64,000 nucleotides of DNA, taken from assembly GCF_027595985.1 (NCBI RefSeq), contig NC_073304.1, positions 47,099,137 to 47,163,136 on the forward strand, given 5' to 3'. A program made the position numbers and the translations under genes. Below, piece after piece: positions 41,111-52,750 of this stretch. Each line of letters starts with the position of its first letter. Position 1 is the first letter of the stretch. The stretch is from Sorex araneus. Lineage: Eukaryota > Chordata > Mammalia > Eulipotyphla > Soricidae. The notes beneath the pieces are model-generated. The model was not told the origin of the DNA. It saw only the letters and a list, made by a program, of their open reading frames with translations, and ran no database searches.

Positions 41111-42419
41111 ACTTTTAGAATTATATTGCTATTTTCATTGGGTTGTTTTGTTGTGTAGAAAGACACAAAGACAACTCAAAGGCATATGTGATTTCTTAAT
41201 GTTATAAAAAGATGAATAGATTTATATACTTATTCTCATAAATAAGTCCCTAATTTGAATAAAATTTTGGGGAAATGTTTTATTTTTATATAATTTAAAA
41301 TTTACAGAAAAGTTTTCAGGATAGCACAAAGAACACACTTTACCCAGATCTACTAATTGTTCATATAGTGTTATTGTTCATACTTTCTAGTTTTCCTTTG
41401 TCATTTGAAAGTCAATTATAGGCATTATACCCTTGAACCCTAAATTTTGCCATGTGTATAATAAGTGGTTTTAAATGAATTTTTTTCAGAAGAGATCTGG
41501 AACTATAATACTATGAACCTAGAATAAGGAATCATTTTGAGTTTCAATCTTAAGTTTTTCTCTTTTTTGAGCTTTGTTACCCCTTTCATACGTGATTTAT
41601 AATTAAGGGCATGTATATTTTAGTTTTTGTACATAAAGTTTTTTTTTTCCTTCCTAAAACTAAACTGTAATCTTGGATGGTTCTCAGTAATAGAATAATG
41701 AAAATAATCCTCAGTGGTAAAAAATTTTTAAAGTGTTTCAGCATTTCTTTCACATGGTAATTGTAGGTGAAAAGAAACAAAGAAACTGTTTACCTCAAAA
41801 TTGTGTGCTCTTTTTATGTCTAAGCAGGTATACCATATGAAATGCCTCATTATTGATAAAGCAGAGTTTATATAATGGATTAGCGATGTCATTTTACACT
41901 GCTGTATACTTTTTTTTCTGTGTTCCTAAGAACGTAGTGCCAAAAAGAATAGTGGGTAATAAGACATATTTGTTGAATGAATCTATGAATATGTATTCAG
42001 TGTACTTGAAAGAAATAGTTACAGAACCAAGATTAACAGTGTGTGTCCTATTTTCCTTTCAATTTTTCTGAGTAGGGGAGAAAAGGAAAAATAGTAACCT
42101 ACTAATTAGGTAAAAATTACCAGAGACTCAAATAATTCTTGAGTGAGCATAAGATATAAAAGCTTTATTGAGGTCATTTGTAATATTCTGAAAATATTGT
42201 AGATGGTTTTAAGTGGTAATTTTGTCTACAACTCTCTAATGCCTTACCTTTTTTTTTTTTAAAAAAAAAATAGCCATTTAAAAGAATAATTTTTCTGTCT
42301 TCCACTTGGTCACCTTCCATATGCCCCTTAACTACAATCTATTTCCAGCATTCTTTCTTTGAAATAAAAATCCCCAATCAAAATCCACAGTTCAGTACAT
42401 AAGCCCGTTTATTTGTTTC
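41111..42419 (+). other. Intergenic or distal ERO1A 3' UTR
   Basis: AT-rich. 41270-41480 resembles the same old L1M type as 10.25 kb (aaaatttacagaaaagtttt, acccagatctactaattgtt). The rest is unassigned. Confidence 0.45.
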
Positions 42420-42585
42420 TTTTTAGGCCACACCCTGTGATGCTCAGGGGTTATTCCTGAGCACACTCAGAAATTACTCCTGACAGGGCTAGGGGGTTGG
42501 GGTACACATGGGATGCTTGGGATGGAACACAGGTCAGCCTTGTGCAAGGCAAGTGCCCTACCTGCTGTACTATTGCTCCAGCTCC
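42420..42585 (-). repeat. SOR-type tRNA SINE
   Basis: Antisense; aggccacaccctgtgatgct to tattgctccagctcc. Confidence 0.88.
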
Positions 42586-42777
42586 CACAAACCCATTTTG
42601 TATTTGACTTTTTTGTTGTTTATTGATATGACTTCCTTTCCCCTATATTTGACAGTGTGTATGACCCCTTTAAAAAAATCTTTTCCCTCTGGTTCTTTGA
42701 CTTTCCCCTGTGCTCTCTTTATCTGTGGGAAGGGCTCGTCCCCCTGTGATTCTTGATCAACCAGACTGGAGTTTCAA

Positions 42778-42955
42778 TACTAGGGCCTGAAGATGACCAT
42801 CAGGGTCACACTCAGTAGGGCTCAGGGGACCACCAGCGCTATACATGATGATACTTGTAGGACCCTGTACTGTTCATGTACTGCTAGGGATAGAACCAGG
42901 ATCAGGTGTACAATAACCCCCGTACTTTCCCCACTCCCCCACAGCCTCCTTTTAC
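42778..42955 (-). repeat. SINE-like variant
   Basis: tagggcctgaagatgaccat, ctgctagggatagaaccagg; same kind as at 49.6 kb. Confidence 0.5.
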
Positions 42956-43199
42956 TTTTGCTCTCTTAGTGACCATCACTTCTCACTCTTGGGTAACTCT
43001 AATTCAATGATTTCTAAGTCTTTATCACTACTGCATACTTACCAATTCATCTGCCTATGTATATCTTCCCTTTGTTGTCCCAAAGACGCCTGTGCATCTC
43101 ATAAAATAGTCATTTTCCCCAAAGTCTACTACTATGCCTATGATCCTTAATTTAAGAACTATGGTCATGAATAAATTCTTCAGAATTACTATACCTTTC

Positions 43200-43312
43200 T
43201 ATCTTCCTTCCTATTAATATCTTATCAATATATCAATATATTGATATCTTAATATCAATAAGATCTATTGATATTATTGATCAATAGATAATTGATCAAT
43301 ATAGATCTAAAG
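43200..43312. repeat. AT-rich palindromic cluster
   Basis: Nested inverted repeats of ATCAATA/TATTGAT, including the perfect palindrome atcaatatattgat. Confidence 0.85.
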
Positions 43313-43419
43313 ATTTGTCTATATGAATCCAATTCATTGTCATTGCTCTAAAAGTACCACATGAACTTATCTCCTTATACCTAGCTTGTTTTTCTCGGCT
43401 CCTGAATTGGCCTTCTGGA

Positions 43420-43935
43420 AATATAACAATGTTGTATCCTACTTAATGTCCTTCAGTACTTCATGAACCTTTAGGAGAAAGCAGAATCCCTTTGCTTGGT
43501 GTGCTAGGCCCTCTGAGGTGTATCTATTCTCACTTTCCACCTTGTTCTGATAAAACAGACATAGAGCTCTTTGGATGCACTGTGAGCAGGCCTCAACACA
43601 TTGATGCATTGTATTTCTTTTGTCCCAAGTGCCCTAACCATCTTTCCCCACTGGAATATGTCTCTTGTGTCCTTGCAAGCCGGCATCAAACATCTTTTGT
43701 GTGAAATCTTCCTTGCTCCATTCAAGGAAGATCAGCTAACTTTCTTTTGTGTCACCACTGTAATTACAGCCTACCTCTATTGTGTCACTTATGTACTGTA
43801 TTGGTTTTTTTCTTTTTTAAAGATTCCTTTATTAGAATGTGAGCTCCTTAAGGGCAGGAAAAGGAACGTTATCCATTTTTGCATCTTCATAGCACATTTT
43901 CTGGCATATGAGCACTTAATAAATTGCTTTTAAAT
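43420..43935 (+). repeat. LINE2 (L2) 3' end
   Basis: tagaatgtgagctccttaag, tgagcacttaataaattgct and an upstream C-rich ORF-end region fit the L2 3' end in sense orientation. Confidence 0.75.
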
Positions 43936-44544
43936 GATAACTGTATTAATTATCATATAATAGGTCATAGTCCACTCCAAATATTCTTTACAGGAAGAGT
44001 AAGTAGATTCCAAGGATTTGTGGACTTGATGGTGGTGGTGGAGGTGCCAATAAAGTTCCTAAAATTATATTGAACATTTGGTGTGGCTTTGGTACATTAT
44101 AAAAGGGGTCTTTGGTGGAAAAAAATGGTGAGAATCCTTTCAGGGCAAAAGGCAACAAAAATAGATGCTCAGTAAATAGGTTAGGTAAACTTATTCCTGT
44201 TTAAGATTCTATGGAGAAGTCAGAGGGTATTATAAGTTATTTCATACATGGATCTTCTTAGCTTAATATTGGTACTTTAAAATGTATATTAATTACACTT
44301 TTTAATAAAGTAAATTTCTCATATTAATATGTTGATGAGCAATGGGACAACAGTGATACAGTGATACAATGACAGTGATTAATATGTCACATGAGGGACA
44401 TAATGTCCAGATAAAAGTAATTATAAGCTTACTAGAGGCAAACATTTGTAACTTTTAATTTTTTCTTAGTGGTAGTACTAGAGTTCTTATATGACAGAAA
44501 CTCAATTAGTGCAGTCCATTAAGAGATATTAAGGAAACCAGATA
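43936..44544 (+). other. Intergenic stretch between the convergent 3' ends
   Basis: Unique except for a 50-nt chimeric SINE tail at 44332-44384 (gatgagcaatgggacaacag, then GATACAGT repeats). Confidence 0.6.
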
Positions 44545-44566
44545 TCCAAATAAAAGCACAAACACT

Positions 44567-44572
44567 TTTATT
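44567..44572 (-). terminator. GPR137C: Candidate GPR137C poly(A) signal AATAAA
   Basis: TTTATT on the + strand, read as AATAAA on the - strand, at the distal end of the SINE-free block. Confidence 0.5.
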
Positions 44573-46767
44573 TTTAACAGTAGTGTTTTGTTACAATTTA
44601 GGGAAACAACAAATAAATACATTCATTGGCCACAGCTATACTTTCAAAACCGGTTTGAAACTGGTTTTTGTAGCTGAGAAACACTTTTAAACAATAAAAA
44701 AGGCAGCTATGCATATAAAAGCCACTTTAGCTATAAATTACATCTTTCATAAAACTACAACCAGCTATAATGGATGGTAACTGTTTCAAAACTAATAGCC
44801 ACCCCAATGATACAAGAAAACAAATACTGCTAACCACTGTAGAATTACACACTTAAGCAATGAAATTCACTTTAAATTAATGAACCAAAAATGAAGGTTT
44901 GACATGATCATCATGTGCTTCAGTGCAGGATGAAGAGGGAGCTGGTAGCCCTTTGATTTCATAAACAATTACTTCTTTCAAGGACCAAACTTAAAGTGCT
45001 CCTAGTGCTTTGGAATTTTTAAGCAAAATTTGGGCCAGAAGCTTACCTTTTTTTTTTTTTTTGTCTTTGGTGATGTTTTGTGGCAAATATGCATAATGAG
45101 ACAAATGCAAGATTCTGGGTACCCTTGTCAGTGATGAGAATAAAATTACAAATCTCAAATTTGTAATAATCATTTAATGAAGATGAAATAGCAAGTTATT
45201 TTATCTGAACTATATTTTGAAAGTACTCTTTGCTTATATAGTCACACAGAAACATTATCTAGGGAAGCCTTGCCAGAAAATACATCACTTTGAACTCCAA
45301 CAATTAACAAAGACAACACATCTTTTCAGATAATGCTAGATAATTAGGCAACATTATTAGGAAAATGAATATTCTGAAAAGAAATGTAATAACTGAAGTT
45401 GTAATAAAAATATCAGTTAAATACATTACATTTTTAATACTAAGATTAACTTCTGTACCATAAACTTTAATTTGGTTACAATATGAGAATTTATATAAAG
45501 TAGTATAAGTTTGTACTTCTGATTGAATTCAAAGTAATTTTGTACAGTAAAAAGTTTTTTGCTGTGTACATTTTCCAAAAGATCAATAACATTTAAAATT
45601 TCATTTATCACTTGGGAAGTCACCTACTGTTTGTACTTTTGTGAAGTTACTGTATCAATTTTTAAACAGTTGAAAGACTTTTGGAGTAAGAGTAGAAATA
45701 AAACAATTCTAATCAAAGTAGAAGACAAAAAGTAGATGACAGAAAGGACAGTTGTACTTTTTCCTGTCTTGAAGACACAGATGAGCAAATAACTGTACAT
45801 GGTCAGTCATCTGTAAGCATTCTGTGGCGACATTCCATGTTGCCTGTTCCCTTGGCATATTGAGGTATTCAGCATCTACTTCTTTCCACATAGACACTGG
45901 TAGAAAGTGCATTTAAAAATTCTCTATTACCTTAGCCTGGCATAACTATTTTTTAGCTTGGGGATAGAACATTTAAGATAGTTTTAATGTAATTCTAAAA
46001 AGTATTCTAATATTAACCCCCCAGTTTTATACCTTTATACAAGATCATTTAGTCTAGTACTGAAATTAATATGTATTAAATTCAATTTGGCTTTAATAAT
46101 AAACAAGATATAAAATGGTAAAACCAATGGGGGAATTAGGTTTTATAAAGTATTGCACTTGAGTTAACTGCAATAATGTATCATGATTAAATTTACCTGA
46201 GGACAATCCTGATTCAATGGGTAAGATCAGTTATCTTGTGAAAGCTAAATCAAATACTTCTGAAAATGCATTCATATTTTAACTTAGGATTGTACATTTT
46301 AGGTATTCTTAAATGCATCTGTAAACTTGTTTAGTCCCAAGAAGTTTCTACCAAAATCTCCCTATGCAAAAATCACTATTGCTTTCTTGAATAATCATGC
46401 TTAAACTACTACATATATCTGAATCATACAAAATAATCACGACCAATTCTATTCCAAGTAGCCATATCATTTTCATGGGTGTACTTTTAAAGAAATATCT
46501 GTGGTTAAATATCCAAAGAACACTGCTGGTAATCTTTGTAAAGGATCACTACTATGATTCATTTAAAATGATTGTTTAATTTTCATTGGTACTTTACAAA
46601 CATGCTTAAAAAACTACCTTCAACAATGAACTGTTTTAGTAGACCTTTTTAAAAGAAAGATACACTTTTAGGCTTTAATTTTGTGCACGGTTCACACTAT
46701 AAAATTTTCATTGGATAAGAATCCCACATAAAGCACACTATTAAACATACAGACTTTAATATATGTT

Positions 46768-46930
46768 TAGGGGGCCACCATCAGGATATCTGGAGGGAGG
46801 CTTCTCTCAATGATTCTTGGCCAACAGGCAGGTGATTCAATCTGAGGACCCATAGATGCAGTGCTGCTCTGGGCCTGTGGTGCTGGGGATTAACCTGGTC
46901 ACCCTGGTGGTGCCTGGGGAGCCCTGACTT
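46768..46930 (-). repeat. SINE-like variant within the probable GPR137C 3' UTR
   Basis: ggggccaccatcaggatatc, ggtgctggggattaacctgg. Confidence 0.5.
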
Positions 46931-47310
46931 TCATTTAACAAGAAAACTGCCTCCTAATTTGGTGTATACTATAAATGTCCAATGTGAGCTCTGGAGTGTG
47001 ACTCAGGGGCCTGCAGTGTACTCTTTCAAATCAAAGATAAAAGTGCAAATATGCATTGCATGTTCCAAAGTCAGGATGTTTGAAGGTCATCAAGTACCTT
47101 AAGATCTAACCCTGCTTTTCTTGTCAACTTTTCCATTTCACTTCATTTTATTATGAAGAGGTCAAAAAGTCACAGCTGTGTCCTCTGCTGAACAGGTTTC
47201 CAGGCTTTGTTTTCAGTAACAACAGAGAGGAATGTTTATGTAGATGGAATTTAAACACGTTGCATAAACACATCCATGAAAAACAATCAGAGAATCACAA
47301 CTCAGTAATG

Positions 47311-47488
47311 TCAGTTTTGTGGTGTTACATATAAGCTATGGTGATTGTTCATATCTAAATTACTACAAGTAAAGAGCAAAGGAGCAGTATCTGTCATAGG
47401 TCCATTTAGGTGAGGAGAGACTGTATAACTGTTGCTGCCACATCCGGTGATGGTGCCATACCAGCCCAAACCTTGTGAATTTGTTAAA
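47311..47488 (-). CDS. GPR137C: GPR137C last exon, coding part
   Basis: Completes the split serine, then [18 protein letters not shown] to [10 protein letters not shown] and TGA. Acceptor ggttgtag. 178 nt including the stop. Confidence 0.96.
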
Positions 47489-50400
47489 CTACAACCAAAA
47501 ATAAAAGAAAAATTGCTATCAAACTATGATCAGACTACAAGAAGTCACACTGACATTTTTCGTTTTTAATAATTTTCAAGATACAGTTAGTATCAGATAC
47601 ACTGAAACACAGTCCTTGTCAAGTGACAGGACTTTCTACTTTCTTTGTGTCTGTGAACAAATAATTGGAAGCATATGAAGACTTACTTTTAACTGAAAAA
47701 TGAAGGTGGGATGTATACTGCTTTTTAGTTTTAAACTTTGTCAAAAAACCAGATTTTCATCTAATATCTTTGGCTCTATTGCATGCCAAAAAAGTGAGTA
47801 AATGCCACACATTTATAAGTGGCATTGAATTTGAAAATAATAGTAGTAATGTACTTATGTACTAGGTGCTGTTCCAAAACACTGCATGTACATATAATGC
47901 TCTATGTAAATATATGTATATACACACCCATTTAATTTTATTAAGTCCTATGAAACCAGTTCTATTATCATACTGCTTTTTCACAGGTAAAAAACAGTCT
48001 CAAAAACCGGATGCTAAATAACCTGTTTAGAGGAAGTTAGGATTACATAAAATGCTATAAGTTTGTCACTTTGCCTGATGCATGGCTAATAGTAAAAATT
48101 TGCAATGTTTGGAACAAAGAATATAGCATGCCCAATGACATCTCAGCAACTCAGGATTGTTAACAGGGTTTCTCTTATTTTGAATTGCATTAGAGATACG
48201 AAACACATAATTCCTATGATATTTTTCCTTCCTGGCTCACCAAACCCTATCCATCTGAACCAATAAGGGATCCTGAAATAAATGATACTACTTCATCACC
48301 AAAGATACTTCTCAAATAAAGGTAATATATGTGCTTAGACTCAGGTTGGAGTCGTTATTGGTGCCCACTTGAGCAAATCGATGAACAACGAGACAGTGCT
48401 ACAGTACTAAGCTCCAATATTAAATATTTCTTATTGATGTATGTCACCAAGCTACACACTGCATATTTGGGTTAAACTTAAGATTTGTTGTTTTCAATAT
48501 ATTTCACTAGTAATTCTGTACCTTCCTTCTCTTGAACTTCCCAGTCTTGGCAAGTCATCATCACTATCATATCGTCTTGGATTGTCAAAAAAGTAAGCTC
48601 TGGAACTATAACTGTGACTATTTATCATGCCAGCTGGTGCCTGTGAACAAAGAATTGGAAGCATATAAAGACTTTTAACTGAAAGAGGCTGGGATGTATA
48701 ATGCTTTTAGTCTTAAACTTTGTCAAAAATAAAAAATCAACATAAATGTTCCATTCTTTTTAAAAATGAGAAGAATATAGGGCTGGCGAGATAGTACAGT
48801 GAGTAAAGTGCTTGCCTTGCATGCAGCTGACCTGGGTTCACTCCCTGGCACCCCATATTTTCCTTCAAATCCTGCCAGGAATGATCCCTGAGTGCAGAGC
48901 CAGGAGTAAGCACTGAGCATGGCCGAGTATGCCTCCCCCCTGCCCAAGTAGGAAGAACAGGTATTAGGAATATTACAATATCATACCAAATTCTGATTTA
49001 ATCTCTGTGCCCGAAAAAACAGTACTATCGACCATGCTGGTACATGTTCCCACAGAAAGAGAACCATTCCAAATACTATATACTCTTCTCCGCTTATGTC
49101 TTCTATATGAGCCTGTAAACAGAATATAGCAGAACAAGTTTTAAATTAGTTTTATGCGTAAGTTATCATCCTCCTCAATTAACTTGCTTCAGGTCGGGTA
49201 AGTTAGAACATACCAACTATAAATACATAAAATTCTGAATTAAATTTCCATATATTGTGGTTTATAATGCAATATGTTACTGGTGCCCACTCGAACAAAT
49301 CGATGAGCAATGGGATGACAGTGATGATGACAGTGATGTATACTTTAAAGATTATAAAGTACTTTGGTACTCAGTAGAATATAGAAATCTGTTCTTTTCT
49401 TTTTTCTTCTTGGGCCACACCCGGTGATGCTCAAGGGTTACTCCTGGCTCTGCACTCAGGAATTACTCTTGGCAGTGCCTGAGGGACCATATGGGATGCT
49501 GGAGATTGAACCCAGGTCAGCCGCATGCAAGGCACTCTATTTGATGTACTATCACTCCAGTCCCAAAATGTCTCTTTTAACACATCAATTTATGGAAAAA
49601 TTGTGGGGGAGGCTTCAAGCAGTGTTCAGGAAACCTGGGGGCTGCTTCTGGCAACTCTCAGTGAACTAAGCTTGCAGTTCAATGCTAGGGTCTGAAGATG
49701 CAGTGCTACTTGGCCCTGTACTGCTGGGGATTAAATGCACCACCACTGTGCTGCTTGGGGGCCTCCAGGGCTGCATCCAGCAATGCTCAGGGGACAGGTA
49801 CTGTCAGTAACTGAGCCAGCTTTTGCTGCTGCATCTACCTTAACCCTTGTACTACCACTTTACCCCATATTAAGTATTTTTATTATATGGATAATGTTGA
49901 GTGATGTCATTTTTAGATTTCATAGGGAATTCAAGACATTTCTGGTGAAAGATTTAGTATTTTCAGCTCTGCTGTTATTTAAAAATATGTCTTGTGGTCT
50001 AAACTTGATGTTAAATTTCTTTCCCTTTCTAATTTTTTTTAAAAATTTTTTTGCTTTTGGGCCACACCCAGCAGTGCTCAGGGCTTACTTCTGGGCTCTG
50101 CACTCAAGGATCATTTCTGGCGGTGTACAGGGAACGATTGGTGGTGCTGAGATTGAAACCCAGTCAGTCGACTGCAAGGCAAGTGCCCTACCAGATGTTG
50201 CAAGAGGGAAATGGATAAGGAACGAAGGCAAGGTGTCACATGGTGAAAAATCTTCCTCTTTACAAAAGTAACTAAAATGGTTATAAAATGGGATGCCAGG
50301 AAATCTTAAATTCAAGACGAAGATAAATGAAGATATAACAGAGTTATGTTAAACTATACTTCCTGAAAGTGAATGGAAGTATATATTCATCTCCTTACAT

Positions 50401-51600
50401 CAATTATGGATAAGTCGCTGGGTTTTTTGTTGTTAGGTTTTATTTTTTTTTGAGTGCTTTACAAATCTTTATCGATTTGTAAATCTTTACAAATCTTTAC
50501 AAATCTATCAATGATGTGTTGTGTGCAAATATTTTCTCCCATTCAGCAGGGAGAAAATATTTTTGTCTTTTTATTAGAGCTTAAGTCATCTGTTGATAGG
50601 TATGGTATTGGAATTATGAGAATGAGAAATAACTGTTAATAGGATTGTAAACCACAGAATCACAATAATTTTTTTGTTAAAGTTGACGAAAAATGATGGG
50701 AAGTTAAATATGCCCAGCTAGAATGTTAGTAAATAAAATAACAAATGTATGAACACTCAAGAACTATGAATGCTTTCCTGTCATCAAAACTGATGTGGGC
50801 TGGGGAAAAATAATTCTGGGAGTAACTTTATAAACACTGATGGGAAGACCCTATCTCCAAAACAGATTGGCCATGTCATATTTTCATGATAGTTGTCACG
50901 GAAAATCTAAAATTAAACAAAATAATTAGGTCATGTAATTGACTAGTCATATTCAGTAGATAATAAATAGGCAATCAATTTACCTACAGTTATTTAAGCA
51001 CCATCATTTAAGATGTTTAGTACAATATGTTTACATGTTATAGAAAGAAAAGCAAATACTCCTTTGTGAGTGCTCCCAAAGAATGGTTTTAGGACTTACC
51101 TGTGGTAATTTCTGGGTATGTGACTCAGAGGTAAAGAGTATGCTTTGTACAATGGAATCCCTGGGTTCAATCCCTGATACTGTCCCCCTCATCCCCCGTC
51201 CACTCAAAAGTCACATACAAACGAGCACTATTTTGTTGTTAGCAGTGCTTGGGGTGCAAAGGATCAAACCCAGGGATTCATACATATAAGATCTGTGTTC
51301 TACTAATTGAGTCACATTCTCAGCCCTCTGAGTACAATTACTGGTAGCTAGAGATGCCATATAATTGCTTACAAGTCAAAAACTTAAAATGATTTCTTAG
51401 TTATCATCACTATCATATTAGCATATTGGCAATGTGTGGCATGTACTTACCTTATCTGAAAGATTATCCCAACCATAATTAAATGGACTTTCTAATGTAT
51501 TCTGAGATATGGTGATAACCACCAAATTATAACATGCTCTTGAAGAATAGAGAAGAATGACTACAGAGCCTACGACGACTGTCTGGCACAGAGACATACC
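47311..51600 (-). CDS. GPR137C: GPR137C, C-terminal exons (last four; earlier exons off the right edge)
   Basis: Integral membrane protein of the GPR137 family. Family knowledge: seven-pass lysosomal proteins, with GPR137B linked to Rag GTPase/mTORC1 signalling; GPR137C itself is little studied. Four exons on the - strand join in frame: [10 protein letters not shown]..., [10 protein letters not shown]..., [10 protein letters not shown]... and [10 protein letters not shown]..., ending YVTPQN and TGA at 47313-47311. Visible are two hydrophobic segments, one in the first exon ([20 protein letters not shown]) and one in the second ([20 protein letters not shown]), then a polar, serine-rich tail with RRYDSDDD. 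Matches human GPR137C closely by memory; GPR137 and GPR137B differ more in the tail. Earlier membrane segments and the promoter are absent from the window. It converges with ERO1A. Confidence 0.95.
47650..47746 (-). repeat. Copy of the intron end upstream of GPR137C exon 6
   Basis: Matches 48641-48727: ctgtgaacaa, aattggaagcatat, aaagact, ttttaactgaaa, gggatgtata, ttaaactttgtcaaaaa. Reads as an intron 3' end with AG on the - strand, in the last intron. Confidence 0.85.
47835..48060 (+). repeat. MIR element
   Basis: actaggtgctgttccaaaac, tctattatcatactgctttt, aataacctgtttagaggaag follow the MIR order. Confidence 0.55.
48341..48407 (+). repeat. Chimeric SINE tail
   Basis: ttattggtgcccacttgagc, aatcgatgaacaacgagaca; 5'-truncated. 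Confidence 0.75.
48522..48640 (-). CDS. GPR137C: GPR137C exon (probably exon 6)
   Basis: 119 nt, [18 protein letters not shown] through [18 protein letters not shown] plus two bases of a serine codon. Acceptor gttcacag, donor GTACAG. The intron just before it is partly duplicated at 47.65-47.75 kb. Confidence 0.96.
48780..48948 (+). repeat. SOR-type tRNA SINE
   Basis: Sense; gggctggcgagatagtacag, tail ggccgagtatgcctcccccc. Confidence 0.88.
48987..49112 (-). CDS. GPR137C: GPR137C exon (probably exon 5)
   Basis: 126 nt, 42 codons, [10 protein letters not shown] to RLNQNL. Acceptor gtttacag, donor GTATGA. Encodes the last membrane span. Confidence 0.96.
49278..49340 (+). repeat. Chimeric SINE tail
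   Basis: ttactggtgcccactcgaac, aatcgatgagcaatgggatg, then GATGATGACAGT. Confidence 0.78.
49395..49563 (-). repeat. SOR-type tRNA SINE
   Basis: Antisense; gggccacacccggtgatgct to ctatcactccagtccc. Confidence 0.9.
49600..49866 (-). repeat. SINE-like variant
   Basis: tagggtctgaagatgcagtg, ctgtactgctggggattaaa; longer and unlike the common SINE. Confidence 0.45.
50036..50197 (-). repeat. SOR-type tRNA SINE
   Basis: Antisense; gggccacacccagcagtgct, head truncated after ccctaccag. Confidence 0.86.
50198..51111 (-). other. GPR137C intron, mostly unassigned
   Basis: Contains a 14-bp perfect inverted repeat at 50527-50562 and tandem ACAAATCTTT units at about 50459-50510; the wording gcaaatattttctcccattc suggests an old L1 scrap. 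Confidence 0.5.
51112..51210 (+). repeat. Second tRNA-type SINE fragment
   Basis: gggtatgtgactcagaggta, cctgggttcaatccctgata. Lies about 240 nt beyond the donor of the GPR137C 150-nt exon. Confidence 0.5.
51232..51327 (-). repeat. tRNA-type SINE fragment, inverted
   Basis: ggatcaaacccagggattca, ctactaattgagtcacattc. Confidence 0.45.
51451..51600 (-). CDS. GPR137C: GPR137C exon (probably exon 4)
   Basis: 150 nt, phase 0 both ends, 50 codons from GMSLCQ to WDNLSDK. Acceptor cttctag, donor GTAAGT on the - strand. Encodes a late membrane span followed by a loop with [13 protein letters not shown]. Confidence 0.96.
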
Positions 51601-51736
51601 CTAGAAGAAAAAAGCGTCAACATCATGATATACTGAAGTTGTTTTTTTTTTAACGAGCAATTCATCCACACACCTCTTGTAACACACTCCTCAAAAATAA
51701 TAATTTCAACACCTATTGAAATTAACTGCCAATTAT

Positions 51737-51825
51737 CTAGGATGGGGATATGACTCAGAGGTATGGGATATGCCTCTCATGTATGAAACCTGGGTTCCAA
51801 CCCCAGCATGACAAAGGAAATTAAT
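51737..51825 (+). repeat. Second tRNA-type SINE fragment
   Basis: gggatatgactcagaggtat, cctgggttccaaccccagca. Confidence 0.5.
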
Positions 51826-52432
51826 AAACTAATGATTAGCTTGTTTTACAATTTCTCATTCCAGAACCACTGATGTTTAAACTATCCAGTTAATAAAAGT
51901 AAGATTCCTGACAACTTGCCTACAGGTAGTTAGCAGAAAATCTCATTACGCTGAAGTTGCCTTGCTCCCCTAAGCAATATGTGAATAAAAAAATTGAAAA
52001 AAAGAACTGAGTTTTGTTATCAGAGAGGTAGTTTCATTAGAGTGAGAAGTGAATGATAATTAAAAGTTTTAGTCCATTTGATACACTTAATCTCTTTTTT
52101 AGAAGTTTTTTTTATTGAATTACTGTGATATAGATCCTTACAAAGCAGTTCATGATTAGGTTTCAGTCATATAGTGTTCTATTACCCATTCCCTCCACCA
52201 GGATACACTTAATTTCTAGTAAGATACAAAATTAGAAGAGAAAAAGTCTATGCTATTTGCTTCATTCTATTTGATTCTATTAGAATTTATGTCGCCATAT
52301 GTTGATGACCAACAATATAAGGTCCCAAACACACTTTCATACACTTAATGATAAAATCAAAGCTTTCACTATTTCCCCCCATATAGAAAGTCTTCAGAAG
52401 TTAGGAACTCTCTTTTTGAAAAACATTTATTC
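51826..52432 (-). other. GPR137C intron with an L1 3' scrap
   Basis: Inverted L1 3' end at about 52088-52210 (ttattgaattactgtgatat, cccattccctccaccaggat). The rest is unique. Confidence 0.55.
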
Positions 52433-52601
52433 AGGGGCCAGAGAGAGAGTGCATCAGGTAGGGCATTTGCCTTGAATGTGGCCGACCCAGGTTGAATTCC
52501 TAATATCCCTTCTGGTGCCCTGAGCATCGCCAGGAGTAACTCTTGAGCACAGAGCCAGGAGTAACCCCTAAATATTTCTGGGTGTGGTCCCCACACAAAA
52601 A
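52433..52601 (+). repeat. SOR-type tRNA SINE
   Basis: Sense; aggggccagagagagagtgc, tail ctgggtgtggtccccacaca. Confidence 0.88.
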
Positions 52602-52602
52602 T

Positions 52603-52750
52603 TATTGAATCATCATGAGATACAAAGTTACAAAGTTGTGATGACTGAGTTTCAGTCTTCCAATATCCAAGTACCCATCCCTTCACTACTGTCCACTTCC
52701 CTCCACCAGTGTTGCCCAGTTTCCCTCCCAACCCCCAGCCTTCCTTCAGA
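52603..52750 (-). repeat. L1 3' end fragment
   Basis: ttgaatcatcatgagataca, aagtacccatcccttcacta; abuts the preceding SINE tail to tail. Confidence 0.72.

Larger units (their letters stand above)
44545..47310 (-). other. GPR137C: GPR137C 3' UTR (probable)
   Basis: About 2.8 kb after the stop on the - strand. A - strand AATAAA at 44572-44567 is a good poly(A) signal, placing the end near 44545. The stretch 44580-46760 has no SINE, unlike the flanking DNA, which fits an exon. One SINE-like block sits at 46768-46930. Confidence 0.6.

Noticed and set aside
43601-43933. 110-residue open frame
   Set aside because: Coincides with the L2 3' end and shows no protein family.
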